Assembly: GCA_033398695.1 (NCBI GenBank)
Contig: CM065809.1
Coordinates: 85,851,644 to 85,915,643, forward strand
Reading direction: 5' to 3'
Source: Orobanche coerulescens
Taxonomy: Eukaryota; Streptophyta; Magnoliopsida; Lamiales; Orobanchaceae
Length of the DNA stretch: 64,000 bases
Positions 48,166 through 60,149 of this stretch are shown here, piece by piece. Position 1 is the stretch's first letter. Every line of letters starts with the position of its first letter. The translations under genes and the position numbers were made by a program. The notes below the pieces were generated by a model. The model searched no databases, was not told the origin of the DNA, and saw only the letters and a program-made list of their open reading frames with translations.

Positions 48166-49005
48166 CTTAAGAGCAGGGCTGTCCGATTTAAAATGTCCTT
48201 TCTGACCGCACTTGTAGCACTTTCCCTTTGGCTTTTTGTTCGCCTCGAGGTGAGGAGCCTTGCTTTTCACCTTAAGGGTTGCCACTTGCTTCTGGCCAAC
48301 CTGCTTCTTCTTCTTTCCCCATTTTGGTTTGGAAGAAGTAGCACCAGTTGCCGCAAGAATCTGATGATAACCTTGTTTGAAGAGACCTTCAACAGACTGA
48401 AGCGCTGTCATAAGTTCCGCCAAACTATATGTCCTACGGTTCATATTGTAGTTAAGGCGGAACTGCTCAAAGCTTCTAGGTAAGCTGCCTAAGATAATAT
48501 CGACCTGCGTTTCCGCATCGATAGTAGCCCCCAGAATGCTCAGTTCGTTCAAATGAGACATCATTTTTAGAACATGATCCCTCACTGGAGTCCCTTCAGA
48601 CATTTGGGTTGTCATCAATACCCTCATTTTATTTTGTCTAGCCGCCCGGTTCTGATGACCAAACATCTCAGTGAGATTTTTCATCATTTCCGCGGCCGAG
48701 CCCATCGTCTGATGCTGATGCTGCAATACATTTGTCAGTGAAGCCAAAATGTAATAGCGAGCCATCTCATCAGACTTTTTTCATTTTCGGAATTCAGCCA
48801 ACTCTTCGGGAGTGGCATCCGGTTCTGGTTCTAGAGGGCTCTCCTCGATTAAGACAAATTTATGCCCCTCAGCAGTCAGGACAATGTCGAGATTTCTTTT
48901 CCAATCGGCAAAGTTAGTGCCATCAAGTTTATTTTCTTTGAGAATAACAGCTAGTGAATTGAAAGACATCTGAGATAAATTAAAAACATCTATCACATAT
49001 TGCAT
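48145..49005 (-). pseudogene. Copia-2 gag
   Basis: The minus-strand start is at 49005, or the internal MSFNSLAVILKENKLDG. A TGA near 48778, where copia gag often has Trp before KSDEMARYYILA, splits it into 48781-49005 and 48145-48765. The UBN2-type gag region (QNKMRVLMTTQMSEGTPV, HVLKMMSHLNELSILG) is clear. The zinc knuckle reads CYKCGQKGHFKSDS, with Ser at the last Cys position. Confidence 0.9.
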
Positions 49006-49954
49006 AGCAAAATATATCGAAAAACCTCAAAACACAATATATATGCTAGCAACCAACACCTCGAAAAATCCGCACATACAAGCCACGATCGTGTGGACGT
49101 TTACACACACATTTCTCAAGTAGAGTTTTACGTCTTTAATTTTACTATCTAGTCAAATTACGTTATGACAAGTAAAATTACTAGTTGGTTCCTCTTGGCC
49201 ATGTATTAATTAACATAGACTCCGATGGGGAGCTTATTAATTAATACACCTAAGTGAACACCATAATTTAACATCCTTAAAATATTATCTTTTAAATAAT
49301 AGTCCTACAGATGGAGAGGTCCTATCATAAAAAGTAATATTTACCTTATGTTATCATTTTGAAATTTAAAACTAGTGAACCTATAATTAGCACATCCGAT
49401 ATGGAGGAAGACTCTAATGTCAACGCGCATGCTAATTACTTCACAATTTAAATTAATTATGAAGGCCAATTTGATTTTATTTAAAATTAAATCAATTTAA
49501 TCACTTAGTTATTTTAGCCTTAAGGTTTTTAATTTTCTCGTCCTAACATGCAAGGAAACATATCACGCATATATCCATACATGCCATACATCAAAACAAT
49601 AAAAACCAAAAATAAAGCATGGATAATTATTTATCCAATTATCATGGTCTTCTTCCTTGAGTTGAATCCGAGAAAATCTTCGACTCAATCTCTCCGACTG
49701 AATCAAGCATCTCGTCGCTCCTCCCTGGCCGGGCCGTGGATTTTCAAAATTAAAATTTCACTTTTATGCAAAATTAATTACATAAAAATAATATTTAATT
49801 TTAAATCCCGACTTCACGATGGGCCTTGACGAACGGCGAAACGGACCGGACCAAAATCGACGACCGGCCCAAACCCGAACTTGCCGGACAGTGCCGCTGC
49901 ACTGGTAGCCGCTTCGCTTTCAGTGACGGCAGTGTCTTGCTCAGGCTACTGCTC
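49006..49954 (-). other. Copia-2 upstream leader, no gene seen
   Basis: AT-rich sequence upstream of gag. I found neither the copia primer site (TGGTATCAGAGC) nor a second LTR here. The 5' LTR probably lies beyond the next insertions, outside the window. A GC-rich stretch is present at 49800-49950. Confidence 0.5.
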
Positions 49955-51767
49955 TGTAACACCCCCGATATATTCAGGAATATTACAGCGCCGTAAATCG
50001 TTTACATAAGAATTTACAAGGCCGAATAAAGGAAATGACAATAACAGATACCAGTTTATGAAATTTCTGAAATAAAATCCAACCGACTGGTTCAAAACCG
50101 AAATTAAAAATATTCCAAGAAGAGTTATTATTACATCACTAAAATCCAAACATTATAAATCGACGACGTACTCGAGTACTTAATAAAATAACCAACAATT
50201 AACAGATAAAGAAACCCTAGGAACATCACTCTGCACCCTCGTCGTCATGCATCTCCAGTGGTTGTTTCCCCGCTCTCCTGGATCCTGAACATACACAAAT
50301 GTTCACCCCCGAAGGGGTTAGCACAACGATGCTAGTACAAGTACAATAATCATACAACAGTGATATAATCAATAATTATATCATAACAAGTTTCTCCAAC
50401 GAGAATATCCACAACACATATCATATCATAACAGTTTCAACATACTGATGGTATTCCAACGATCCAACGCAAACAGCTATAGATTCCCATGATGATCCCG
50501 TCGGACCAACACATGGTGGAACTACCTGTCCAACGATCTAGCGCACACAGCTATAGATTCCCATGATGATTCCCGTCGGATCAACGCATGGTGGACATAT
50601 ATTCACAACATATTTACACGATACAATCACATCATAATTGTCATAATATAAACAATTCTAATTAGAGTCCTTACCTCGGTTCGTTGACAAGAATAAACTT
50701 ACACAAATATCAAAATACTTGAAGGTCGTCCCCTTCGATCAATCACGTGTTAAGCTCGAACCTTAACAACAGAAATAGCACAGAATTCATTTCATGCCGT
50801 ACGAACATCTAACAATTCAACAATTACGGTAGGAAGTCCTTAATATGCAATCTGCCTGGATAGATTAACGCACGCTACGCATCCTATGTAGCGTACGTTA
50901 ATGCTACTCGTTAGCGCACGCAATACACACAGCCTAGCGTACGCTAACCATGCACAGTCAGTACCTCACTGGTCAGCCAACTGACTCGCCTGATGACTTA
51001 GCGCACGCTAAGTTGCAAATGTGGCGTACGCTAAACATACACGATAGCGCACGTTAATTAACGTAGCTTAGCGCACGCTAAGAGTGCATGGCAGTTCACT
51101 GGAGGGCAGCAGATTATACAAATGGTGATGAAGTAAACGAATTCCTCGGTGGTTTGATGTTTGTTATCTGACTTCATGTTATGTTCATAATCCTTATGAA
51201 TGATCTCAAGGATAATAACAACTTTGAGATGCAAGTATACGTATAATCGTCATAACACCATAAGCCATCTTGATTACAATTCTCATGCGAAGTTGGTGAT
51301 CTCCGGTTGATGTATTAGATTCTACTATCATTATACATATTCAGACTTCATCTTGAGGTGAACTAACAATTCCAACTTATACGAAAGAATATTTCCTAAG
51401 ATGATTCTTCCTTTAAGTTCTTATAACATCACCTCCAATTCATGATCACAAAGATAACATAAATCATACGGATTGTTAACTTCAGAATGTTTCTCTCATC
51501 ATTTGAAGTACTAGGATTCTGACTTCAAGGTTCTAACAATAATATCGTAATTGTAGACATTCCAATCTTCTAAACATGATGTTGTTGAATAATTCACTAA
51601 TGAAATTCAATATCTCGTTAACATGATCATCATATCCCTTGGAATCCAAATCTAAGACTGGTGATAGGTTGAACATACCTTAATATGCCGAAATCATTGA
51701 ACCACAAGGTAGAATCCGACTCCGGTTGGTTATGTGCCACTCCAAGGTGTTACTTCTTTTCAATGAT
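49955..51767 (-). mobile_element. A-family LTR, minus strand, truncated by CACTA
   Basis: It starts TGTAACACCCCCGATATATTC, the inverse of the element A LTR end. It matches A through the 74-bp duplication (about 50455-50595) and the palindrome cluster (50870-51080) to about 51767. It stops at the CACTA terminus. Whether it is a solo LTR or part of an element cannot be told. Confidence 0.88.
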
Positions 51768-51780
51768 CACTACTACAAAA
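51768..51780 (+). repeat. CACTA terminal inverted repeat (left)
   Basis: CACTACTACAAAA is the canonical plant CACTA end. A-family LTR homology stops exactly here. Confidence 0.9.
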
Positions 51781-51801
51781 TACCCATTTAACAGCGGACA
51801 A

Positions 51802-52066
51802 TTAACAGCGGTTATCGTAAAACCGCTGTTAAATTTGTGCGGTGGCACGGTTCGTAAATACTATGAAACATTAACAACGGTTATTACAAAAACCGCTGTT
51901 AATTTAAGGCAATTAACGGCGGTTTCTTGTAAACCGCTGTTAAAATCCGCCAATTAACGGCGGTTTCTGTAAGAACCGTTGTTAATGTTTCATATTTTAC
52001 GGCGGTTACTTTAAAACCGCCGTTAATGGGCGGGTTCTAACAGCGGTTACTTGAAACCGCTGTTAA
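51802..52066. repeat. Six subterminal hairpins of the CACTA element
   Basis: Hairpins at 51802-51832, 51871-51902, 51913-51943, 51953-51985, 51996-52026 and 52037-52066 follow TTAACRGCGGTT, a 7-10 base loop, then AACCGCYGTTAA. In known CACTA elements such subterminal repeats bind the TNPA-type protein. Confidence 0.9.
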
Positions 52067-52089
52067 TCTTCCATTTAATTACACCCGTT

Positions 52090-52566
52090 CCTTTCTTTCT
52101 TTCTTTCTTTCTTTCTTCTTTTTTCCTTTCTTTCTTCCTACGCTTGACTCCGCGACTTTTCACAGGCGACCCGCGACCTCCGGCGACCTCGTGACCCCCG
52201 CGACCTCCGGCGATCTCGTGACCCCCGCGAACTCCGGCGACCTCGCGACCCCCGCAACCTCCTCGGCGTTTCGCAATCGACCACCGCGAATTATTTTGTA
52301 ATTATTCCGAACTCTCTTCTTTGTTCCTATTTGGTAATTTTATCTAGTCTTTTAAGGATTGTTGTGTGATGTTTAATGTGTGTGTTGTGTGTGTATGTGC
52401 ATGTATAGGTGTGGCAGTGTGTGTGCGTGCAGTGTGTGTGTGTATTGTGTGTGGCAGTGTGTGTGTGTATTGTGTGTGTGTGTGTGTGGCAGTGTGTGTG
52501 TATTGTGTGTGGCAGTGTGTGTGTGTGTGTATCGTGTTTGTTTGTGTTGTGTGTATTGTTTGTGTG
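52090..52566. repeat. Microsatellites and 27-bp minisatellite in CACTA 5' region
   Basis: A TTTC run lies at about 52090-52137. Three 27-bp units with GCGACCTCCGGCGACCTCG follow at 52173-52253. A GT-rich tract with repeated GTGTGTGGCAGTG occupies about 52375-52566. Cys/Val-rich open frames in the last are translations of the tract. The stretch 52567-53019 shows no gene. Confidence 0.85.
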
Positions 52567-53019
52567 TAATGTAGTTTTACATGTTATTTTCTTCTTGTTT
52601 GTCGTATAATTTAATCGATTTAGTTGAGTGTGCGTGTTTAATTATGTGTGTTGCTTTTGACAACACTATTTTGTGGAACACGAATTATTTTGGGATAGCT
52701 TTGGTTAACTTCTTAAGGATCTTCTTCCTTTCGGATAGATGTTAACTTTCGTCTTAAGGATCTTCTCCCAACAGTTCGTGCAGATAGAGTTAGCAATCTT
52801 GACAAAGCCATAAGTTGACGTAGTATACGCTAATTCTATTTTGACAACCGCTGCTCATGTTTCTATTGTAAACAACAATTATAGGACTACCATACCTTTG
52901 TCATTCTCTCTCACAAAACAATTTTCAAAAAGTTATTAATCATATAGAAATGAAATTCTTCCCCTTTATACAAAACAATAGAAAATTGATGAACATGGTA
53001 TGTGTATGTAAAAGAAGAA

Positions 53020-56000
53020 ATGGATCGAAGTTGGATGAATGCAAGTCGTATGCGAGTGCGGAGTATGACAATGGAATTGAGCAATTTCTTAAATTTGCTC
53101 GAAAACATCGCTTGGAACCCGATGAACGATACTTTTGCCCTTGTGTGAAGTGTATGAATGGGAGACGACATGAGGTGACACAATTCGTGAACATCTTGTT
53201 TGTGAGGGGATAAACACCAACTATACAAAGGTGGATATGGCATGGCGAAATAGTAGATGTTCCAACCGGAAACACTCATGTAGATATAGATGGTGATCAA
53301 TTTGAAGAAATGATTCGTGATGTCGGACAAGAATCATTTCAAAGAGCTCATGTTTATGATGCGTTGAAAAGTGATTCGAGACTCCATTGTATCTGGGGTG
53401 TGAAAATTTCACACGTCTATCTGCCGTGTTGAAGCTGGTTAATTTGAAGGCAATAAATGGGTGGAGTGACAAAAGTTTCACCGAATTGCTCCGATTGATG
53501 AATGAGATGCTACCAACAGGCAATACATTGCCTAAGCGTACCTATGAGGCGAAGAAGGTTTTGTGTCCGATGGGTATGGAGTATAAAAAAATACACGCTT
53601 GTCCCAATGATTGCATACTGTACAGAAAAGAGTTTGAAGAATTGCATAAGTGTCCTAGGTGTGGGGTATCACGATACAAAGTGAAGAATGATGGAGAGAA
53701 CACACAACAAGGACCTCCCGCGAGGTGTTATGGTATCTTCCGATTGTTCCAAGGTTCAAGCGATTGTTTGCTAATAGAGATGATGCAAAGAATCTCACAT
53801 GGCACGCAAATGAGAGAAAATGCGACGGGCTAATTCGTCATCCGGTGATCCGCACAATGGAAGAAAATAGATCATTTATTTCCGTGATTTCGGGAGTGAC
53901 GCAAGAAACCTTAGGCTTGGACTTTACGGATGGAATGAATCATTCGTAACTTAAGCACCAAGCATAGCTCTTGGCCTGTTTTACTTGTGATATATAATCT
54001 ACCTCATTGGTTATGTATGAAACTAAGTACGTTATGTTGTCAATGATGATTTCAGACCAAAACAACCAGAAATGACATAGATGTTTATCTAAGTCCGTTG
54101 ATTGATGACTTGAGAATGATGTGGGATGAAGGGATTTACGTGTTTGATGGTTACCAAAGAAAGTTTCAAGTTGCGTGCAATGTTATTTTGTACGATTAAT
54201 GACTTTCCTGCATATGGAAACTTGAGTGGATATAGTGTGAAGGGACATCATGCATGTCCTATATGTGAAGAAAACACAAGCTACATCCAGTTGAAACATG
54301 GAAATAAAACAGTTTACACTCAACATCGGAGGTTTCTCAGTCGCCATCACCCGTATCGTAGATTGCGAAAAGCTTTTAATGGATTCCCAGAAAATGGACT
54401 TGCGCCGATGCCCTTAACAGGTGAGCAAGTGTACGATCGTGTGAAGAACATAAATACTATATTTGGAAAAAAAGAAGGCTGCTACGACAAACATTTGGAA
54501 GAAGAGGTCAATATTTTTTGATCTTCCTTACTGGAGACATCTAGATGTTAGACATTGCATAGATGTTATGCATGTCGAAAAAAATGTTTGCGATAGTGTG
54601 ATCGGCACACTTCTCAATGTTAAACACAAAACAAAGGATGGTGTCCAGGCTCGTCAAGACTTGGAGGAAATGGGTATACGTCCTCAGTTGCATCCGCAAG
54701 TAGTCGGTAAACGAACTTATCTTCCCCCGGCATGTTATACTTTATCCAGAAGAGAGAAAATCAGCTTTTGTAATTGTTTACAAGGCATTAAAGTGCCACA
54801 AGGTTATTCGTCGAATATTAAGAGTCTTGTATCGATGCAAAATCTGACATTGGCCGGCTTAAAGTCTCATGACTGTCATGTCTTGATGCAACAACTTCTA
54901 GCTATGGTTATACGTGACGTCTTGCCTAAAAAAGTGAGAAATGCCATAACTCGCTTGTGTTTTTTCTTCAATTCTATATGTAGCAAAGTGATTGATCCTT
55001 TGGTTTTGGATGAGTGGAAAAACGAGGCTGTTGTTATCTTGTGCCAATTGGAGATGTATTTTCCTCCTTCTTTTTTTGATATTATGGTTCACTTACTTGT
55101 CCATGTAGTTAGAGAGATTGAAGAGTGTGACCCCGTTTATTTGCGTTGGATGTTTCCGATTGAGCGATACATGAAGATTTTTAAAGGGTATAGTAAAAAC
55201 CCATTTCGTCCAGAAGCATCTATTGTTGAGAGGTATATTGCAGAAGAAGCAATCGAGTTTTGCATGATTACATGTCACAAACACCATCCGTAGGGCTTCC
55301 AAGTCTCGACATGATGGGAAACTTAATGGAAAGGGTACACGGGGTGTTAAAATATTAACCAAGAATCGCGATGAGGTGCTTCAAGCACATTTGTACGTTT
55401 TGAATAACACTGATGAGGTTCTTCCGTACTTGTCTGCTCACAAGAATCTTTTGAAGACAAAGAATCCCCGAATGAGCGAGAAATGGTTGTTGATTGAACA
55501 TAATAAGACTTTTTTGAGGTGGTTTAAGGTACAAATCTCTGAAAGTGATAGCGCATCTGAAATGTTAAAATGGCTAGCTTACGGGCCGAATTCCGATGTC
55601 GTAACTTGGAATGGATATGATATCAATAAGTACTCATTCTATACAAAGTCACAAGATGACAAAAGTTCGGTTCAAAATAGCGGAGTTACTCTTTAAGCCG
55701 AGTCCATGCACTTTTCAAGCTCGAAAGATAAAAATCCAGTTATGGCATCGACAAGTTACTATGGAGTTATTGAAGATATATGGGAACTTGATTATGTTAA
55801 GTTTAGAGTGCCTATTTTTAAGTGTAAGTGGGTTGATAATAACACGGGTGTGGTAATCGATGAACTGGGCTTTACATTGGTAGATCTTCATAAGATAGCT
55901 TACACTGACGAGCCTTTTATCATGGCATATCAAGCTAAACAGGTGTTTTATGTCAAGGATCCATGCAATGAAATATTGTCAGTGGTCATTCCGGGTAGAA

Positions 56001-56095
56001 GTGTGGATATTAATGAAATCAAGAGTCAAGTTTTGACATTTGTGAGTTTATTCCTTTATCAACACGGATGCCGACTATCGTTGAAGAAAATGTAG
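53020..56095 (+). pseudogene. CACTA TNP2-type transposase, nearly complete but frameshifted
   Basis: The ATG at 53020 begins MDRSWMNASRM; a frameshift follows and the transposase-associated domain continues as SAEYDNGIEQFLKFARKH with FCPCVKCMNG. Next come a zinc-ribbon region (LHKCPRCGVSRYKVKND, near 53650), LWYLPIVPRFKRLFAN, and the DDE-type tnp2 core with DGMN, LFCTINDFPAYGNLSGYSVK, HACPICEENTSY and DVRHCIDVMHVEKNVCDS. The DUF4218 region reads LCQLEMYFPPSFFDIMVHL and VYLRWMFPIERYMK, and the DUF4216 region FRVPIFKCKWVDNNTG. It would cut and move the element. Breaks lie near 53050, 53210, 53390, 53740, 53950, 54125, 54500 and at a TAA at 55694-55696; some may be introns. Confidence 0.9.
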
Positions 56096-56544
56096 CAGAT
56101 TTACATACATGCCATTCGAGATGATCATGATGAAGGCATATGGGAAAACGTTGTTATCTAGAGTCAAGTTAGATAGTTGATGATGAAGGCATAGTCGATT
56201 ATGTTGAATTGTAGTATTAATGTTCAATTTTGTGACATTGTTAATGATAAAGTTGTTTTTGTTGAATTTTAGTATTAATGTTGAACGCTCTATGAAGAAT
56301 CAAGTATTTATATTTTAGTAATTAAGATTATTTCATTATTTGTTATTAAAAAAATGTGTGTGTGCGTGTGTATATGCACTCTGTGTAGTGTGTATAGCAA
56401 TGTTTTAAAAACGATCACCAGCATTTAGTCGACTCGCGAGTCGCATACAATAAAACTTACATATTAATAACACAATAAAAGCTCATAAGATAACTAATGA
56501 CAATCGAGAATGGTCCAAAATAAAATTTTATTAATAAAATTTTA
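56096..56544. other. Spacer after TNP2, no gene seen
   Basis: AT-rich 3' flank of the transposase gene with a short TG-rich stretch near 56355-56400. Confidence 0.5.
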
Positions 56545-57260
56545 CATATTAATTCAATTGTACCTTCCATGCCTAGACTTTCAACTTCCTTCTCGCTTCA
56601 ACTTGACGTACTTAAGATGAAAGTAATGGGGACACACTGTCATAATACACAGAAATGTTTCTTTTGTCGGTTGAACGCATGTTATCTATACTTATTGAGA
56701 ACTATAAGGGGAAATGGCCTCGTGGCTTAGTCCACGTCAAGCTATTGTTTGCTCAAGTCCGATAAATCACAAGCATATGCCGTATGTGTTGTGTTCATCT
56801 TACCGTGTTTTTATGTTCTATTGTTTACCCGCAACTTCTCTATATTTGTATTGTCTAATTTGGGAGTTGCAATAATGCCAATACGGAGGAAGCACAGATT
56901 GAATGTGTTTCCTACTTAACTAAGGTCAAAATGAAAAGTTAAGATTTAACCAAGAGATTTCATCCGAGTTTTCCCGCCAAAATTGTGATGTAATATATAA
57001 CTTATTTAACGACTTATATTATATCATTGTTAGAAAAAATATGTTTTTTTTTTCTGTTCGATTATATCGAGATATTACTGATCTCTCCTATGTAACTTTT
57101 GATAGGTAAAGGAGGAGATTCATGAAGCTGGATATTATGTAGATGTTGATATAAGTGATAAGACCGTGAAGAAGAAGGTGATACAAATTTTGCTCCAGTG
57201 CTTAATACCATGTTGTAGTTCTTCATATAACTACGTACATAGATATTACTCTTGTTCCAC
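56545..57260 (+). pseudogene. Captured threonyl-tRNA synthetase gene fragment
   Basis: Pieces of the C-terminal half of ThrRS appear in order. LDFQLPSRFNLTY (about 56570-56610) and HTVIIHRNVSF (about 56634-56667) come from the end of the catalytic core. VERMLSILIENYKGKWPRG and, one frame over, LSPRQAIVC (about 56670-56750) lead into the anticodon-binding domain. After about 320 bp of intron-like DNA comes VKEEIHEAGYYVDVDISDKT (from 57106), then decay. ThrRS charges tRNA-Thr; this fragment lacks the catalytic start and is frameshifted, so it is not functional. It lies between the two CACTA genes. The retained intron means genomic DNA was captured. Confidence 0.8.
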
Positions 57261-58159
57261 AAAAAGGAGTCCCATTTGAAACTGTGTTTGTTACATAAGA
57301 ATGAGTTGACTATTTATTAACGGTATTAAAATGTGATACATCATCGTCAAGTTTATTAGTCATGTCTTCCTGTCGATCTATATATTACAAGTACCTATAC
57401 TTGGGTTGGAGTAATCATGGAATAAAGGTACATCTTTAAGAAGTTTAAGTTGGAAAGATGACTGTTTTACATGAAATTATGGGGGCAATATCTACTCTGC
57501 TTTAACAAAAGCGTTGCCAGAATTTGGCTTTCGTTATATTTAAACGGAAAACCAAATGCTTACAAGCAGTGACTATCAAGAATATCTTGTGGTTAACTTG
57601 TGTATGTGGTCGTTGATATATATTTGGCTGCAGGTCTGGGAAGCTCAAGATAAACTCTCATTTGTGGCTGTAGATCACTTATAGTGTACCGTTTTCATAT
57701 CACTGAGCCGATCCGATTCAGGAGGTGGTCAAGGTGTGTAAACTGTATTTTTCTTTTCTCGTGCTACTTCAATTTTTTTCTCTTTTTTATTTTTATTTTT
57801 GGTTTCATCCTAAATGCTTTGTTTTTGTTCAGGATCGCGATCGGAGTCCTAAATCTTGCCATTGTAATACCTCGTAGTTAGAGTCATGCTTCTCTATTGT
57901 TATCCTTGCTTAATTGTAATGACCGATTACATGTAACTACCCTTAAGGTTAATATATTTATAGAAAACTCCATTTATCTTTTAAAATTACAAGTACCTTC
58001 GTAAAGTGTTACAAGCACCACCTTGAGTGAATTTCCACAATGACTATCACCGAGATGCAATTTGTAAAAAGAGAAAACAATTATTAAGGGGTATTGCAAT
58101 TTTTAAAGAAAACTTCAGGTTTGTTTTCCTAATTAAGCCCTTCAAACCGTGTTTTATTA
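57261..58159. other. Spacer between captured fragment and second CACTA gene
   Basis: AT-rich, with no protein I recognise. The open frame at 57684-57881 is hydrophobic low-complexity and not supported. Confidence 0.45.
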
Positions 58160-58168
58160 ATGCAGCAC

Positions 58169-58480
58169 ATGGCGTCTCCTTCTCGTTCCTCACACTCCTC
58201 CCGCTCGTTCTCCTCATTCCTCCCGCCTCCCGATGCTCATACATGTACTTCTACATCGAGAAATCCCACGCGATGTAGAAGTATGTCGAAACGCCGTGTT
58301 GACGGAAAAAAATTACCTCTTCACATTGATCCAGTACGGGGAAAGATCAAATACGAACACAAATTGAAGTTAAGTACGTACTTGGGAAAACTTGCCAAAG
58401 ATCATGTCTCGACATCATAAGAGTTGGAAGCAAGTACGACAAGCCGGATAAAGAAATGTTGTGGCGGGGATATATTGGTA
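58169..58480 (+). pseudogene. CACTA second gene, exon 1
   Basis: Likely start MASPSRSSHSSRSFSSF (58169; 58160 is also possible). The Ser-rich leader is followed by KIKYEHKLKLSTYLGKLAKD, matching the N-terminal region of plant CACTA Ulp1-type proteins. The frame is lost near 58418. A donor-like GTACATG lies near 58478. These proteins are thought to be accessory transposition factors. Confidence 0.65.
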
Positions 58481-58689
58481 CATGACTCTCTTTTGCAACC
58501 ATGCTTCAAATTAAATTAATATACTTTAATTTACTGAAAATCACAAATTATTTTATTGAAAATCACAATTTCTTTCTCTATTTCACAATTATTATACTAG
58601 TATTTAATATAATATAATGATGAAATTGTGATTTTCAGCAAAATAATTTTCAGTAAAATAAAGCATATTATTCTTCTGCGGAAAGATCC

Positions 58690-59900
58690 TGAGGGGATAA
58701 GGTCCCCGCCCTGTTTATTTCCTTCTTCTGTTTCCTGTTCTTTTATCCAAGCACCACATATGCATTGCCAATCTGAATAGTGTTATTATCCATTTTTGGT
58801 ACTGGTGCCGTCTTTCTAGGAATCTGCCAATCCTCAGTATGTTGGGCTTCACTAGCATTCTTTGGCTCAATCTTCTTATTTTCTGCACTTGCTTTAGGCA
58901 CCCATTTTGTAGTCTGGATTGTGATTCTAGGTTGCTGTGGTTGAGGTGGTTTTGGAGCTGGCTTTCTAGCACTATCATGACCTGCAGCTTTACATGATTT
59001 ACAAAATGGTGGCAGCCAATCATACACTGCTTTTGGAAATCAGATGTATATGGAAACTAATTTGAAAATATGTTAAAAACAGGATTGAGCACTGCTTTTG
59101 GAAATCAAAATTTAAGAGTTGGAAAATGTTTGATCTTGGTATATGTTGAAGCTTGCAATATGAACTAACCCTAAATGCAATATCAAGTAATTTAAAAAAC
59201 TAATGCTACCCTAAATAACCCCTAGATCAGGTCTACTTAAACTGGTTCTAAGGTTTATTTTGACTTTTTGTTTGCAACTTAAGTTTGACTAATCTGAGTT
59301 TCAGCAGATCAAATCTCACCCTAGATGTAATATTAAGCTGTTTAAACACAAGATTACCCTAGATATGCCCTAAATCTACCAATGCTTAAGGCCACATATT
59401 CACAGAACACATATTAAGCCCAGATTTGCAAATTTAAAGAACTTTTGACTTTTAGCTATATAACCTTATGTATTTTATGTTGGTTTTGACTCAAATATAC
59501 CTAAGTGAGCCTAAGTGCGCAGAAAACTCAAAGATAAAACAACAAGGACACAAAGAACAGGCATGATCCAAACACCTCTTTAATAGGGAGATTACACTAT
59601 CTTTTTAAGTTTCAAGCTAAAATCTACCAATTTCATGCTCAGAACAGATTACTTAGCTACTTTAAAGTCTAAATGAACAATTTAATTTATCAACTAACAG
59701 CAGGAACACAGAAATGCATATTTAGATATTCAAGGCAGTAAACTGATTATTCTAATTAACTAACTTCTACAACTGATCAAGTTAGCTAACAAATAAGGAT
59801 CTAAAACAGATAATAACAATAAACAGAAATGTAGAGGGAGATTTGGTAGTTGAACCCAGAGTGGCAGCATTCGTTTTTTTACATCACTCATTGTGTGGCT
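58690..59900 (-). pseudogene. Antisense LINE ORF1 fragment within CACTA intron
   Basis: The minus-strand frame at 58743-59027 has a CCHC-like start (YDWLPPFCKSCKAAGHDSAR, last Cys missing) and a Pro/Lys-rich tail as in LINE ORF1. Further right, 59840-59880 encodes MLPLWVQLPNLPLHF, typical of the DUF4283-to-knuckle region. Between them, about 700 bp is AT-rich and unreadable. It is unrelated at sequence level to the LINE at 2083-8644. Confidence 0.6.
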
Positions 59901-59928
59901 AACTCTAGTTTTAATTGTCAATATGTAG

Positions 59929-60141
59929 GCCAATTTTGATGTTAGCCAGATTAGCAATCTTGGTCATTTTCAAAAGACGTGTTTACAGTCCATTGGCGTA
60001 AAATGGAGGCAGTTTAAGTCTGATTTGACCGGTGAGTACATATATGGTCCAAGCAAAGAAAAATCTCCTTGTGACAAGTATGGTATCTCCGAGGAGGACT
60101 GGAGAGATTTCAAAAGGATTCGTGAGGACTCCGCTTGTGAG
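59929..60141 (+). pseudogene. CACTA second gene, exon 2
   Basis: This open exon (AG before 59929, GT after 60141) encodes SIGVKWRQFKSDLTGEYIYG and CDKYGISEEDWRDFKRIRED, the conserved putative plant transposase (Ptta/En/Spm) block. It is intact. Confidence 0.8.
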
Positions 60142-60149
60142 GTAAAACC

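Noticed and set aside
52366..52609. Cys/Val-rich small proteins in three frames
   Set aside because: They are translations of a GT microsatellite, open in all frames because the repeat lacks stops.
57684..58278. Hydrophobic open frames as membrane proteins
   Set aside because: AT-rich, Phe/Leu-rich low-complexity translations; one overlaps the better supported CACTA exon in another frame.
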